Source: Struthidea cinerea | Taxonomy: Eukaryota; Chordata; Aves; Passeriformes; Corcoracidae | Assembly: GCA_013397865.1 (NCBI GenBank) | Contig: VZTI01002645.1 | Span: 42,027 to 106,026 of the forward strand | Reading direction: 5' to 3' | DNA length: 64,000 bases | Shown: one piece after another, positions 34,752 through 47,100 of the stretch | Layout: each line of letters opens with the position of its first letter | Numbering within the stretch: the stretch's first letter is position 1 | The notes under the pieces: generated by a model | The model's input: the letters and a program-made list of their open reading frames with translations, nothing else | Told to the model about the DNA's origin: nothing | The model's database searches: none | Program-made: the position numbers and the translations under genes

Positions 34752-36489
34752 GTGAGTCTGGGGGGGTCTCGGGGGTCTCTGCACCCCCTGCGCTCATCTC
34801 CCTCCCTGGTGGTCAGTCTGGGGCGTCCTTTGCTGGTGGTGCTGCACCCCGAGGTCCACAAAGAGCTCAGTGGAAGGCTGGAGCTCGTCCCTGGAAGGGC
34901 ACAGCAGGCAGAGAATGTGCTAATGGGGGTAATTTATGGGCTTGCCCTGCCTGCTTCCCACTGCTGGCCCTGGATGCTCTCCTTGGAGGCTGGAGGTGTT
35001 CGTGCAGGTCTCTGCAGCCAGGAGCTGCGTTTTCTCCCCTCTTCTGCTGGAAGCTGAGCTGCTGCTGGAGAAGAGGGTTTGGAAGCTCTCAAAGCTGTCC
35101 CCTCTTTCTTTATCGTTCTGTTTATTTATTTCCTATTTGTTTTTCCTATTTATCACGCTGATCTTTCAGGAGAGAAGTTGAGCAAAGGCCATGTTAAGGG
35201 AAACAAGGCAAACCAGGCTGTTCTGTGCTGTCCTGTTAGAGAGGGCATGGGGAGCCCTGTCATAGTACAGGGCAAAACCTGCAAACGTTTGTGTCCTGTT
35301 ACTGCCCTGGATGTGAGCAGTGGGTAATTCCCACACCTTTTCCCAGCAGCTCAGGTGGAGATGGCCAGAAATGAGGAGTCTTGGAGGTTCAGGTGGTATT
35401 TTTTCCTTCCGTTGTGCTACCATGTCTAGTCCAGTTTCCTCCACCCTCCCAGTAAAATCCAGTTCTTATTTCTGGGCTGCGGCAGCGTCTTACAGCCAGC
35501 ATGTGCAGCTCTCCAGGGCTTTAGTGACTTCCAGGAAGTTCCACACTCAGCAATGGGCCTGGACCTGGAAAAGCCAGGGTGTGAAGCCTTTAAAGATAAG
35601 AGCAGAGGTTTGCAGGGCTAATTAGTGAGGAGGAGTAATTCAGAAGCACCAGGGCTTAACTAAGGCCCTGTCACTGACTGGTGGAAACAAGGAAAGTCCT
35701 CATGAAACCCAAGAGGTCCAGCCAGAGCTGCAAGACATTTAAAAATATCCCCGCATGCCAGAGGAGTCCCTGGATTAGTGGTGCCTTGGGGAAGCCAAGC
35801 ACTTTCTCATGCTGACACCTGGAGGCCACTGCTCGCTCCTTCAGACGTGCCTGTCCCCTGGGCAGCCCCCGGCCGAGGGGCGCTTCAGAGCAGCCTGGAG
35901 TTAAAACCCCACGGAGATCCCCCCCATCCCAGCCCTTGTCAGGGGCCTGTGTAATAAACGAGAGCTCCGAGGGCTGCAGGGCTCTGCTGCTGTCTCATTC
36001 TCCCGTGTTTTATGTCCCTGCAGCATCCCTGCCCTCCCCCGGTGCCGTAAATCCTTCAGGTGCTGTTCCCGTGCAGTAACACAGTGCCCTGTAAATCTTC
36101 CTCCTCCTCCTCTCCAGGAGCTGCTGGTTCCTGGTTCAGCACTGCAGCAAGTGACACCCCAGGGCAAAGGCTCCCATGTATCACCCCACTAGGACACAGC
36201 TTTTCCAAATTCATCCTTGAGGGCTTGTTTCCTCCCCTCCAGGACCATTGCAGGGAGAAAGGGGAAAAAAAAGGGCAGTGGGGGGAACCCCAAACCACTT
36301 TTTTTAACTTAAAAGTTTCTCCCTCTGCTTTTCCACGTCGGTCACCAGACCAGCCCTGGCTGCTGCTTTGCAGCTTGGGCTGATGCAGCCCCGTTTCTTA
36401 AAATAACAGGGGATTGTTTAAGGGACTCGTTATCCTCTTTGGATACCCGTGCACAATTTTGGAAATGGCTGAAACTGGATAGCCGGGGC

Positions 36490-36600
36490 CGGCAGACTGT
36501 CAATGCACTGGGGCTTAGAATGCCTGCATTGATTTAAAGCTCATTATCTTGTTACAAAATATCTTGCTGCAATCAAATAGTGCGTGGTGGAGGTGGCTTT
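36490..36600. promoter_or_regulatory. Candidate noncoding regulatory island in intron 2
   Basis: AT-rich unique sequence with TTTAAAGCTCATTATC, GCATTGATTT and CAATCAAATAG cores (homeodomain/PBX-like). Based on composition and motif density only. Confidence 0.25.
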
Positions 36601-36934
36601 AAAATCTGGCCAGAGCCAAATGTCACATGGAGCTGGTTGGGAGCTGCCCGGGGATGAGATGATCCCCATGCTGATGGGCCCAGGGAATCTGGGAAGCTCT
36701 CAGTGATGGCGAACGGGAGGAGCAGAGATGGAGCTGATGGAAAGGGAGAAGCTGGCAGATGAGCTGTTCCTGCTGGCTTTCTGTCAGGCCTGGAATGTGT
36801 TGTGGTCACACGGCGCTGACTTTCTGCCGGGATTCCACAACCACTCCGAATGCAGAGCTTTGAATCAGGAGGGCTTCAGGCAGGGTGGAGATCTGGGCTG
36901 CCTCATTAATCAGTTGGGGCTGGTGGCTGTGAGT

Positions 36935-37052
36935 GAAGCGTGCGAGGCCAGCTTGGACGGGGCTTGGAGCAACCTGGGATAGTGGAAGGTGTCCCTGCCC
37001 ACGGCAGGGGGTGGAACAAGATGGATCCCAAGGTCCCTTCCAACCCAAACCA
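36935..37052 (+). mobile_element. CR1 LINE 3' terminus
   Basis: Sense CR1: GGGGCTTGGAGCAACCTGGG, GTGTCCCTGCCCACGGCAG and CCCTTCCAACCCAAACCATG. Confidence 0.9.
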
Positions 37053-38349
37053 TGCCTGGTCTGCAGCGTCTCAGAACTTCGGGGCAGGGTTTGCACACCC
37101 CACCCCCCTGAGGACTCTGGCACCTCTTCATTCTGTGTGGCTGTGGCATGAGTCCTCCAGCCCAGGAGGAGGACAGAGGCCTGGGAGTATCTGTGTTTGG
37201 TAGTGGCATCCCTCTGACAGGCGTGTGGGCAGTCTGACCCAGGGTATAACCTAGAAAAAACAGTTTACAAAGGATGAGAGGTGCTTAGAAGGCGTTTTCT
37301 ACCCAGAGGGGTCAGCTGCATACCCGTGAGTTTTTGGTGGGTGAATTAAGTAAAGACTTCTCTCGCCACTTCCAGTGAAGTGTTTGCAATGTTGAAGACG
37401 TTTCTGGGGTGTCAGAGGACATAGTCTGACTTCAAGGAGAAGACAAAAATGTGTTATTTTAACCCTCACCACTCTTTGCAGTATCCTCAGTGGGTGTGCA
37501 GTTGAACATTTTTGTGTTTTAACGTTGTTTCTAGTGAGCAAAAGATTCCTGTTCTCCTTTTCCAGGTGAGCAGTGGAATGATTGGATAGTTCCTACCGCA
37601 ACCTGGGAGGAATTAGAACCTCAGAACCCTTGGGAGGACCAAGCCTCAGTCTCCTGGGCTGGATTTTCATCAGCCTTTCCTGCTCCTGGGAGTGTTTTGG
37701 GAAGGCAGACTCTGGGAACGGCCACATGAGTTTGCTTGGTCTGTCATGAACCTCCCAAGGAACAGTTCCAAAAATGACCTGGCAGTGTCTCTGCATGTCC
37801 TTGGTTGACACACCAGCTCACAGATATATCCCCTACTGTCACCATCCACTTGTGTTATTTTTGAGTGGGGGATTTCTTGAGTCCCATCCAAAGCTGTTCT
37901 GGAATTGCATCTCAAATATGCAGTCGTTTACGGCTTCCATAGCTGGAGAATGGGCAGCTATAAATACTGCCATGTTTGCTTTTTATTTCTGGATTTTATA
38001 ATTTGGATTGGAACCGTGGGTCCCTCTGGGTGTCAGTTTGCCCGGCGGGGGAGTGGATGCTGTCACATCCCCGCAGGTGAGTGGGGAGCTGTGAAGAAGG
38101 GCTGCGCGTGGGAGGTTTGAGGCGTAGACTGGTTTTTTGGAGTGAGGTGCTGCGTCGGGTGACGCATCTCCTGCTTCCTAGCCCTCAGGTGCCTTCTGTC
38201 AACAATCCTGCTGCTCCAGAGTAGGACCCAGTGATTTGTTCCAGAAGGAGAGGGAAGAGTGAGGAGGACTGGAAGTCCGTGCTGGGTTCCTGCTGTTTGG
38301 TGTCCCCTTGGTAGCAGCACTGGGACCTTTGTGTCCTGTCCAGCTCTTC

Positions 38350-38490
38350 ACGGAGTCAGACAACGCTTTGGCTTTGAGGGGACCTTAAAGCCCATCCAGT
38401 GCCACCCCCTGCCATGGGCAGGGACACCTTCCACTGTCCCAGGCTCCAAGTCCCGTCCAGCCTGGCCTTGGGCACTTCCAGGGATGGGAC
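38350..38490 (-). mobile_element. CR1 LINE 3' fragment
   Basis: Antisense CR1: GGACCTTAAAGCCCATCCAG, CATGGGCAGGGACACC and CCTTGGGCACTTCCAGGG. Confidence 0.9.
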
Positions 38491-38689
38491 AACTCTGGCT
38501 CAACTCCTTCCATTTTCAGGCAGAGGCTGTCTGTGAGTGACACAGAGTGACAGCCACCGAGCTGGCCAGATTCCATGTGCATTCCTGACTCCTGGCTTGT
38601 GCCACCTCTGTCCATCATTCCTTGCCCTCCCCTGTGTCCTCTTCGCCATCAGTGATGCACACAGAGCTTGCTGTGCTTTGAGGGCGTCA

Positions 38690-38992
38690 GGAGCACGGAC
38701 CAGGCTTTTCCCAGTGGTGCCCCGCAGTGCCACAAGAGGAAGGAACAGGCAGGAACTGAAGCCCAGGAAATTCCACCTGAACTTGAGGAAGAACTTCTTT
38801 CCTGTGCAGTGACTGAGCACTGGAACAGATTGTCTGGAGAGGCTGTGGAGTCTCCCTCACTGGGGATATTCCAGAGCAGTCTGGATGTAATCCTGTGCCC
38901 TGTGATCTGGGATGGCCCTGCTGGAGCAGGGAGGTGGCACCAGATGCCCCAATGTGGTCCCTTCCAGCTGTATCACTCTACTATCCTGTGAC
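38690..38992 (+). mobile_element. CR1 LINE 3' fragment, divergent subfamily
   Basis: Sense CR1 with CTTGAGGAAGAACTTCTTTC, GACTGAGCACTGGAACAG, GGAGTCTCCCTCACTGGGGA and GGTCCCTTCCAGCTGTATC. It ends about 100 bases before exon 3. Confidence 0.85.
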
Positions 38993-39091
38993 ACAACTCA
39001 CGCTCTTCCCACAATGGGTTTTGCCTCCATTTCCTGGGGTTTTTTCCTTTCTTTAAGCTGTAGTTAGAGCCTCTCCCTCCTGTCCCTGCAG

Positions 39092-39354
39092 GTTTTAAGG
39101 AGACAGCCTTCCTGTACGCCATCTCCTCGGCGGGGCTGACCCACGCCATGGCCAAGGCGTGCAGCGCGGGGCGCATGGAGCGCTGCACCTGCGACGAGGC
39201 CCCCGACCTGGAGAACAGGGAGGCCTGGCAGTGGGGAGGCTGTGGGGACAACCTCAAATACAGCAACAAGTTCGTCAAGGAGTTCCTGGGGAGGAAGCCC
39301 AACAAGGACCTGCGAGCCAGGGTGGACTTCCACAACAACCTGGTGGGCATGAAG
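39092..39354 (+). CDS. WNT9A: WNT9A exon 3 (central Wnt domain)
   Basis: This is the second visible coding exon. The acceptor is ctccctgcag and the donor is AAG|GTGCGT, so it enters with two bases finishing the Gly codon from exon 2 and leaves in phase 0. It reads GFKETAFLYAISSAGLTHAM and continues to FHNNLVGMK, 87 full codons after the split Gly. Typical Wnt features are the FLYAISSAG helix, the cysteine pattern in AKACSAGRMERCTCDEAPD, the WQWGGCGDN motif, and the F.KEFLG...NKDLRARVDFHNN stretch. The sequence is intact with no stops or frameshifts. The phases match both neighbours exactly, which supports a functional gene and not a processed copy. Confidence 0.97.
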
Positions 39355-40059
39355 GTGCGTTGAAGGTGGCGCAGGTCGGGGGGTAATAATGCTGTGGGGT
39401 TTTGGGGGTAATAATGCCTTTGTGGGGTTTGGGGTTGATAACGCTGTGCTTGGGTGTGGAATAGGAGTGTTGGATGTGAAACAAATGGAGCGATCCTCCT
39501 TCTGGAGGGGAGAAGTCAGAGTTAAGGGATTACAGCCTGGTGTTCGCCATGGCTTCAAGAGTTGCGCAAAACCTTTGGAGAGAGACCAGAGGGAAAGAAA
39601 TGGGACTGTCCAGGTCTAGGAAACATGAGGTGGGGACAAAGGTGCTGGTTTCCCACAGGGAGGAGAGGGTTTTACACCACAGAGGGATGGAAAGACAGGT
39701 TCCTCAGGCACACATGAGGTGGGACACAGAGGAAGGGATTTATGCTGCCACGACACGCCCTTGAGGGATGCTTCTCTTGCAGCCGTTCAGTAGAGCATGG
39801 ACAGCGTAGCATCTCCTTGGCCAGGTTTCTTTAAAACTGGCTGGAGAAACACCTGGCAGGGAGCCAGGGTGGAGAGATTAATTTCTGGCTGACCTCAGAC
39901 CTAAAAGTCCCTTCAGTTTTGTCTTCTGGAAGAAACCTTCCGTGTCACCTAGAGCAGAAGACACTGCTTGGTTGTAGACCCTCTTTTTTCTTTTCCCATC
40001 TTTATCCTCTCTTCATGCTCTTTACACCTTCCGTGAGGCTGCCTGGGGCCTTCCCTGCA

Positions 40060-40192
40060 GGACTGCCAGAGTTCAGGAAGCATTTGGACAATGCTCTGGG
40101 GCACACAGTGTGCTTTTTGGGTTCGTCCTGTGCAGGGCGAGGATTTGGACTCAATGATCCCCGTGGGTCCCTTCCAGCTCAGCATTTTCTGT
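40060..40192 (+). mobile_element. CR1 LINE 3' terminus, divergent subfamily
   Basis: AAGCATTTGGACAATGCTCT, CTGTGCAGGGCGAGGATTTG and GTGGGTCCCTTCCAGCTCAG match the same subfamily as 16840-17103. Confidence 0.85.
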
Positions 40193-42639
40193 GGCTGGTG
40201 TAAAGGACAAAGTGTCTGCGAGTGCTGGGTTATCCCAGCAAGGGGGGAAAGGAAGGGGCTTTCCACCTTCTCCCGTAATCTGCTCGGCCCTACCTAGCCT
40301 AGAGTTGCTCCAGCATGAAAATCCCTCAGATTGGCCTGCACAGGTGCTTAGGATCAGTGTTTCATTGCACCAACCTCCGAGGGGGACATACTGTAAGGCC
40401 AGAAATAGCCCTCGAGCCTTGTTATTGTCTGTGTGATTGGATGCAGGCTTGGGGCTGGGATGGGGGACCTGGGTCTCCAGTTTCCCAGGCAAATGCAGCC
40501 CAGCCAGTTGTGCATTCTAGGAATGGCCACCCCAGCTCAGTTGTTGCTGTGTCTATGTATAAAATGTCATTCCTCGCGACGGAATTGGGGCATCGGGGAA
40601 TGCCACCGGCCAGGGCTGGCCAGCAAAATATCTCCCCCTCTCCCCACTACCAGATGCTCCTAGACAGCGCTGAGATCAGGATTAGAAATATCCTGGATTT
40701 AGCTGGTGTCTGGTTCTGGCTGACAGCTTTCCTGCTCTGGATTAAAGGGCTCAGTGTCTCTGAACTCCTGTGGCAGCTCTTTGACGTGTGAAACGGGCTT
40801 TGCAGGATGCGATGGAACTTGTTTCAGTCCTCACGTTGGTTGCTCTGTCCCATCTTTCGGGGTTGAGTGTGTAGCAGATGGGACTGGCAATGGAGAGGGT
40901 GGCCCATGGAGGCTGTGATTCCGTGCTGGATGTTTCTGTGAGATGTCCTGGCTCTCCTTTCCTTCCAGAGTCACACCATATAGCCTCATCGAAACCTTCA
41001 GGGCTGTGGCTTTAGCTGCCACTGGCAAGTTCTTGTAGCTCCATGAACATCCACCAACAGTGGCGGGGCTAAAACACCTCCCCGATGGGTTTGGCCCAAC
41101 TCCCAGTATTCCCAATCCCAGGAGCTGCAGTCAGGATGCCCATGTGGCTGCAGCCACTCCTGGATTTAGGATTTGTGTCCTTAATTATCATCTGTGCTCT
41201 ACACTGTGTAGACTTTGAGCTAAACAAACTCCAAGGATGAGCTGGGGGGACTGAACCTTCCCTTCTGTGTCCCGATCCTTGCAAGTTAGCTCCCAGGGGA
41301 AGATGCAGGACTCTCCAGCATCCTCTGCCTCCACTTCCCTTGGCACAGGCAGGCTCTGGGCACTGGCAGTGGTTTCATGGTGTAATATCTGCAGCTAAAC
41401 AGCTGAGTAACAGTTGTGACGGTTGTCCAGACACCGAGAGCCCTCCTGGCAATCCAAGTCACAGACCTTTGCTGCAGGTCAGTGATCTGGTGTTCCTATT
41501 TTCGTCCACCCACAACGTGTCTGCCGAGTTGGGATTGCTCTGTGACAGCTTTCCTTTGCCTGTTTGCAGCAGCAGTCGAAATGATTTCTCCGTTTGTGCT
41601 GCTGGAATAATTCATTGTGCCATGGCGTGGTTGAAAGCCAGGCCAAGCAGCCCACCAGGCTCACAGCACCACCACGGAGCCAGGCAGGGAACAAGGGAAT
41701 GTGGAGAAGGAAGCTTCCAGGAGGGTGGTGGTTGAAGATCAGGAGAACACGCATCTGTATGGTCGGGATACGTGGCCCTAAACCACCAGCACAATTCGGT
41801 GCCACTAAGACGATGACCAGAGACGAGGATCCAGGCTGGCTTTGTGGCTACCAGGTCAAAACTTGCAGTGCTTGCTTCAGATTCCAAAATGCTGGAGCCA
41901 GTTTGAAGCCTGGGCGTTGGCCCTCTTGGTGTGGTGGATGGATTGTCTTTGGCACTGCCTGCTCCCAGGTGTAGATTAATACCAGGTTTGATCTCTGTCC
42001 TTCCTCCTGGTCCTGCTGGGAGTTCGGGGATCAGAGGGTGAGAGCTGCTCAGCAGACATTACTGTGCTCCTGCTGAGTTTGTGGATATTTTCCTTGAGGA
42101 AGGCAGTGAGTTAAGTATGATTTTCATCATGTTTTGTTTGTCTTCAAAGAAGCTGCTCGCCAACCAACTTGTGCCGTAAAGACTTTGCAACCTTTGAGTA
42201 GGGTTTGCTCACCCAGTGACTGCAACAGTCTGAAACCACTTTGGACTAACCTAGGGTGGTTATTGGAACAATAACTCATCTGGATTTGATTTGGGGTGGA
42301 TCAAAGGCAGTGCAGGAGTGCAGACAGCCTTGATTTGTGCCGTTTTGGAGCTGAACAGTTTGGAACTGGAGTTGCTGCAGCGTGTGGATGTGTGTGTTCG
42401 CTGAGGGAGTGGAGAAGCCTCTACTAAAGACACAGCAGAAGCTTGGTGGTCTCTCACTGATTCTTTACATGTCATTTTTCCCATCTAATTACTCCCAACC
42501 ATAGCAGAACACACAAATAGTCCCTTGAGACCCAGCAAAAAAAGGACCTGTGCTGGACTGACTTAATTTGGCAAGCAACCCTCTCCCCTCCTGGTCACCA
42601 CAGCAGTTTCTCCATGGTGTCACACCAGCGAACAATCCG

Positions 42640-43330
42640 TGTATTTCTGCGAGGGTGACATTATCCTATCCCGCCTAGTTTTAGTGTCTTTTGGTAGACG
42701 TTCTCAGTTACTTATGATTTTACTTCTGCTTTTTACAACCTTGATGGGCTGCCTGTAATTTCGCTGCCACCAGTGAAATAATCACTGAACATGTTGTGCC
42801 CGTGGTGGCTCACCACGTTATATGATATGACCTCAGTGGTTAATGAAAGGGTGAGCTTGTCTAGCGTGAGGATGAGGTAATTAGACCAGGACTTCTCCAG
42901 CCTTCTCTTTATTGAAAAGCAGGAGCTCTGAATAGACCACTTATTAAAAAACCAATTTCCCTTCCTTTGCCAGATCTACTCTCCCTCATTCAGCCATGCT
43001 TTCCGAGGGGTCTTGGGTGGAGAGGGTGTTTTGGGGGGAGGTGTGTGTGTGTGGAGGGGATGGGGGAGAAGTCAACTGTATTAAACCCCGTTGCCAGCAA
43101 TGAAGTTTCTGAGTTATATTAAATGAAGCCCAGGCAGCCTTGCTAAAGTTCTCATCTTCTCTCCATCCTCCCCCCTTTTCCCCCTTGTACACACAAGTGC
43201 AGTCCTCTTTTGTAACCCATTAATGAAAAGGCGGAATATTAGAGCACTCAATTAGTTCCACTGGGCTTGAGTAAGTGATGTTTTAATTAAATTTGCCCAG
43301 TTTCTCAGCAAAGTATCATTAAACATGACT
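42640..43330. promoter_or_regulatory. Candidate regulatory region in intron 3
   Basis: About 700 bases without recognised interspersed repeats; AT-rich apart from a GT/pyrimidine interruption near 43020-43190. It contains a short inverted repeat CGTGGTG-GCT-CACCACG (42801-42817), GAGGTAATTAGACC, ACCCATTAATG, CAATTAGTTCC and GTTTTAATTAAATTTG. Clustered homeodomain-type cores resemble developmental-gene enhancers. Conservation untested. Confidence 0.3.
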
Positions 43331-43717
43331 TTCCAACTCCCTCTCTGGAGCGTTGCTAAGTTTCTTAATCCCAGGAGTGCTGACCTCTTCCAGAGGTATG
43401 TCTGGTCAAGCATGTCTTACAGATCCAAGGGGCACAATTAAAGGGGGCTGCTGTTACCCTAGAAAAAAGAATTATCATGTTCTCATTGCCTTTTTCCTTC
43501 ATCCCTCCAGAAGGAGGGACACAAGCCTTTGCCTGAGGTCTGGCTTTAACCACAGTTGTCTCGAGAGTCAGGAATGTTTAAAGCAAAATTATGGGAAGGC
43601 AGAAACGGAGAACAAGAAAAGATCTCTCTTTAAGCGGTTCCATGCTTTGAAACTGGTTCCTTTCCCGAGGCTTCGCTGTTTTTTGCACAAGATGTTGCAG
43701 ACCATGTGTTTCTGAAG

Positions 43718-43800
43718 GATCACAGAATCCTGGAATGGCTTGGGTTGGAAGGGACCTTAAAGGTCGCCAACCCCCTGCCATGGTCCTTGTCACCCTTGTA
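43718..43800 (-). mobile_element. Short CR1 3' terminus
   Basis: GATCACAGAATCCTGGAATG, then GGGTTGGAAGGGACCTTAAA and CCCCCTGCCATGG, in antisense. Confidence 0.9.
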
Positions 43801-44104
43801 GGCTTCAAGTCCAGACCCATCCTGAGACAGCTACACCTGAAACCATCTGGGATGCTCTGGAGAGGGTGGTGGGAGGTGCCTGCACTTTCCCTTGCTGTTG
43901 ACTTGCTTATTTTGGAATTCCATGCGAGGAATGGCTTTTCCCCCCCAGGCGGTGCTGGCAGGGATCTCTCTGGAGGGCTGGAGATGCGCTCTCCATATCA
44001 GGGAGATGTTTGCCCAGCTATCATCTGTCTGAGGAGCTTCATGGGCTATCACATAACACGTTATCAGAGCATGCCACCCTCTTCATTTCTGGAGCTCCGT
44101 TCAG

Positions 44105-44195
44105 CAGAGGGGGGGGAAATTGAGACCCAGAAAGATTAAGTGACTCCCTAAAGGTCACACACAGGCGGAGGGAGGCACAACTCTCCCGTTGCAGA
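44105..44195 (-). repeat. MIR-like SINE relic
   Basis: GGGGAAATTGAGACCCAGAA, GATTAAGTGACTCCCTAAAG and GTCACACACAGGCGGAGG match, in antisense, the core of MIR SINEs (normally GGGGAAACTGAGGC...TTAAGTAACTTGCCC...GGTCACACAGC). An old element, heavily diverged. Confidence 0.6.
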
Positions 44196-47100
44196 GACAG
44201 TGTTTACAAGCACTGACCATCCAGTCTCACACAGTTCCTACTCGTTAGCGTGATTCCAGTCGAGCTCCAGGTTTTGCTGCACCCTCACGATGTGTAATAG
44301 CTGCTGTTTCGGAGCTTAATCCACTTGGTGCATGAAAAAAGAAGAGACACAAAGCATCCTTTTTGGGCGATTTTTTTAGGGATGTGTTTGCAGTGAGAAA
44401 TGGGGCATCGCGTGTTTACCGAGGTACAAATCAAACCCAGCAAATAACAGCCTGAGAAGAGCTCTTAATGTACAGATCAGTTTTCAGGGCCACCACTGGT
44501 ATTAATTGCTGCAGGTTATGACAGGTAGGAATGCCCAGGCATGCTCTCTGGATTTTCCTCTCCTTTCAGGCTGAGATTGGCTCAGCCAAAGCCTTTCTTA
44601 GGTCTGGAAAAAAATTGCTTGCTGTGTCCCGTAAGTGATTGCAGTTGGTTGTTTATGTGGAGCTTTTTTAGCAGGGGAAGCATGCTAGGAATACTGAGCA
44701 TGGGGAAAATACTTCTGAAGTTCTCAATTTTAAGTAAGGTTATGTTGTTCTATGCTTAAATGTTTGTATTTTAGTACCTATGTCACTAAAATATGAGCGT
44801 TCCTATTTTTTTAAAGAAGGAAGGGTGGTGGCAGGGGAAAACTGTTCTGAAAAAGCAGGTTGAGAACGGACTGAAAAGAAGTTGTTGGTTTTTTTTTTAA
44901 CAAGGTAAAAGGAAAACTTCTAACAATCTGTGAAACTTTTATAATCCAGCCAATGGCACTGGCCAGTGTGAAGGGACAAGTCTGGTCTTCTGGTTGTGTG
45001 TGGGGACCGTGGCTGCTGTCCAAACAAACATTAATACTTGAGCCGAGAGAATGACTAAGCCTATTTAAATTGAAGAGGGCTCTGCGTACGGGGGATGGAA
45101 GGGATTGGATTTGTGGGGAAGCATCCCAAAGCCCTTTCCGAAGCCAGGCGAGGCGAGGGCAGGCTTTTCCCTGGATGAGCTGCCTCCGAGGAGGGCTTGC
45201 TGCCTCCTCTGACCCAAACCATAGCGAATGGTTTGAAGCCTTGGAGCCGCAGCCCAGCCATGACGACAGCGGAGCAATAAGCGAGGAATTCCCACGGCTG
45301 GGTGTCCGCCCTGGGCTGCTGCTGCCCAGACAAGAGTTGTCTGAAAACCACCGCCAGAGCCCCGTGACCCAGCTGGGAATGAATGGGAATCCTGTCCTCG
45401 GCGTTTCAGCTAAAACACTGAGAAATTGTGTGTTGCAGCATGTCTGAGACTGATCATGACGGGGGCACTTAGTCTGAGCTTCGCAGCGCGCCATTGTTGG
45501 GAGGAAGGATTACATGTTGCATAGCAATGCTCTGCTGTGATCCCTTTTCCCCGTGGCTCCTTGTAAAGCCAGTTGGGAAGGCAATCCAGCAGCGCTATCT
45601 GATTTCCTCCGAGCAGCAAAGCCCAGGAAAAAAGGTTCTGTCTTGCTTTGTGTTTCCCTCATTCTGCGTTTGTCAGTATTGGGTGCTCTCACAGCAAGGT
45701 CAGTGGGAATTTGTGTTCCTAAGTCAAGCTAAATAGCTCAAAAATCCTTATTTTCCTCCCAAAATGTTCTGTTTGAGGCTGCCAAACCAGGTGGCTGCTC
45801 AGAGGAGAGAGTGGGAGGACAGAATTTCCATGTGTGATGCCGTCCCTGACCCACCACTTGTCTTTGGCTTTGTTTTCACGGCAGGAGCTCTCCACAGCGC
45901 ACGACACAAAAACGATGCTCCTCGTTGCTGTTACTCCTGACTTACTACAACGCTGCTGCTTGTGGTAGCTGTGGAGTTGGGGCCATGGGGAGCATGAAAT
46001 ATTTTGTGGCTTGGATTGAAGCTGAGCCGTTCTGCTTCCCATCTGTGACAGACGTGCAGGTGGCCACGTCCTTGGTGTGGATGGAGTGATTATTCAGTGG
46101 CGTGTGCAGAACAGGTGCAGCTCTGTGTAGGGTGGAGGTAAATCAGGCTCTGAACTGTGATGAGCCTTGAAAAGAAAGCAGGAGCTACTACAGCTCTCGA
46201 AGTCATGATTTTATATGGTAAAACCTTATTCTTCCTCACCTACCCAAGAGTTCTTTGGGAATAAAAACTACGTTTTTCTATCCTGGAAGCCCCTTCAGGT
46301 TTGAAAGTATGATCCAGACGTTTGTCCCAGGATGCAGCCAGCAAAGCTTTCTCCAGCGCTGCTCCAACCAACCTGCTGACTTGGATCAGTCTTGCTCTGC
46401 TTCCTGAAGAAATGAGGTGGATTTAAGTGTCTCTGACAGGAGCTCGCAACAAGAGGAGGAGAGGTCGTTGTGGAAGCCGGGGAGCGGGACGAGAACCAGA
46501 AGGGCTTTGCCAAGATTCATTTTGGCTCGTGGGTGGTTGGGGCCTGGAGGCAGCAGTTCCCCATCACGCAGTGCCTCGAGGAGCTGCAGCGTGACTGACA
46601 GCAGCAGGGGAGGCTGCCTGGGCAAGGAATTTTTCTAGGATTTTCACTCCTGCTGCCTCGTAACATTCTTGAGCCCTTCCCGGTCCTTCCAGGAGAAGGT
46701 TTACGGGGCGGTTGGGATGTACCGCGCTCGCACAGCAGCCGTATGAAAACCCACACGCTAGGTTTCATGAACTGGTGCATTCATGGGGACAGGGACAAGG
46801 GAAACCTTTTATGCTTTGGTCCTCCGGTGCGTGACACCAGAGCTGTCCCAGCCACTGCTTTACAAGGAGATAGAAATGAGTCAGGAAAATCCAGACTGGG
46901 ATTCGTGAGGGACTTTGAGGCCAGATGAGGAGAATAGAATTAATTTACCTAAATATACTTATTAGTACCCATTGAGAGACCTTTATGCTGCTGGAGGGAC
47001 AGCTGTTGTGAGGAGAATGTTTTGAAGAACCTCAATTAGTGCAAGGTGGTGAGATTTAGACACCCGCGTTTGGCCCAGAGGGGGGGATTCTGCTCACAGA

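Larger units (their letters stand above)
34752..39091 (+). other. WNT9A: WNT9A intron 2
   Basis: This 4.3 kb intron runs from GTGAGT to a pyrimidine-rich tract plus CAG. It contains three CR1 pieces (36935-37052, 38350-38490, 38690-38992), the last ending about 100 bp before exon 3. It also holds a candidate conserved island near 36490-36600. Nothing else identifiable was seen in 34800-36450 or 37060-38340. Confidence 0.9.

Noticed and set aside
34752..35161. The open frame continuing past exon 2
   Set aside because: The consensus donor GGTGAGT and loss of Wnt similarity after ASLLKR show this is intron read-through.
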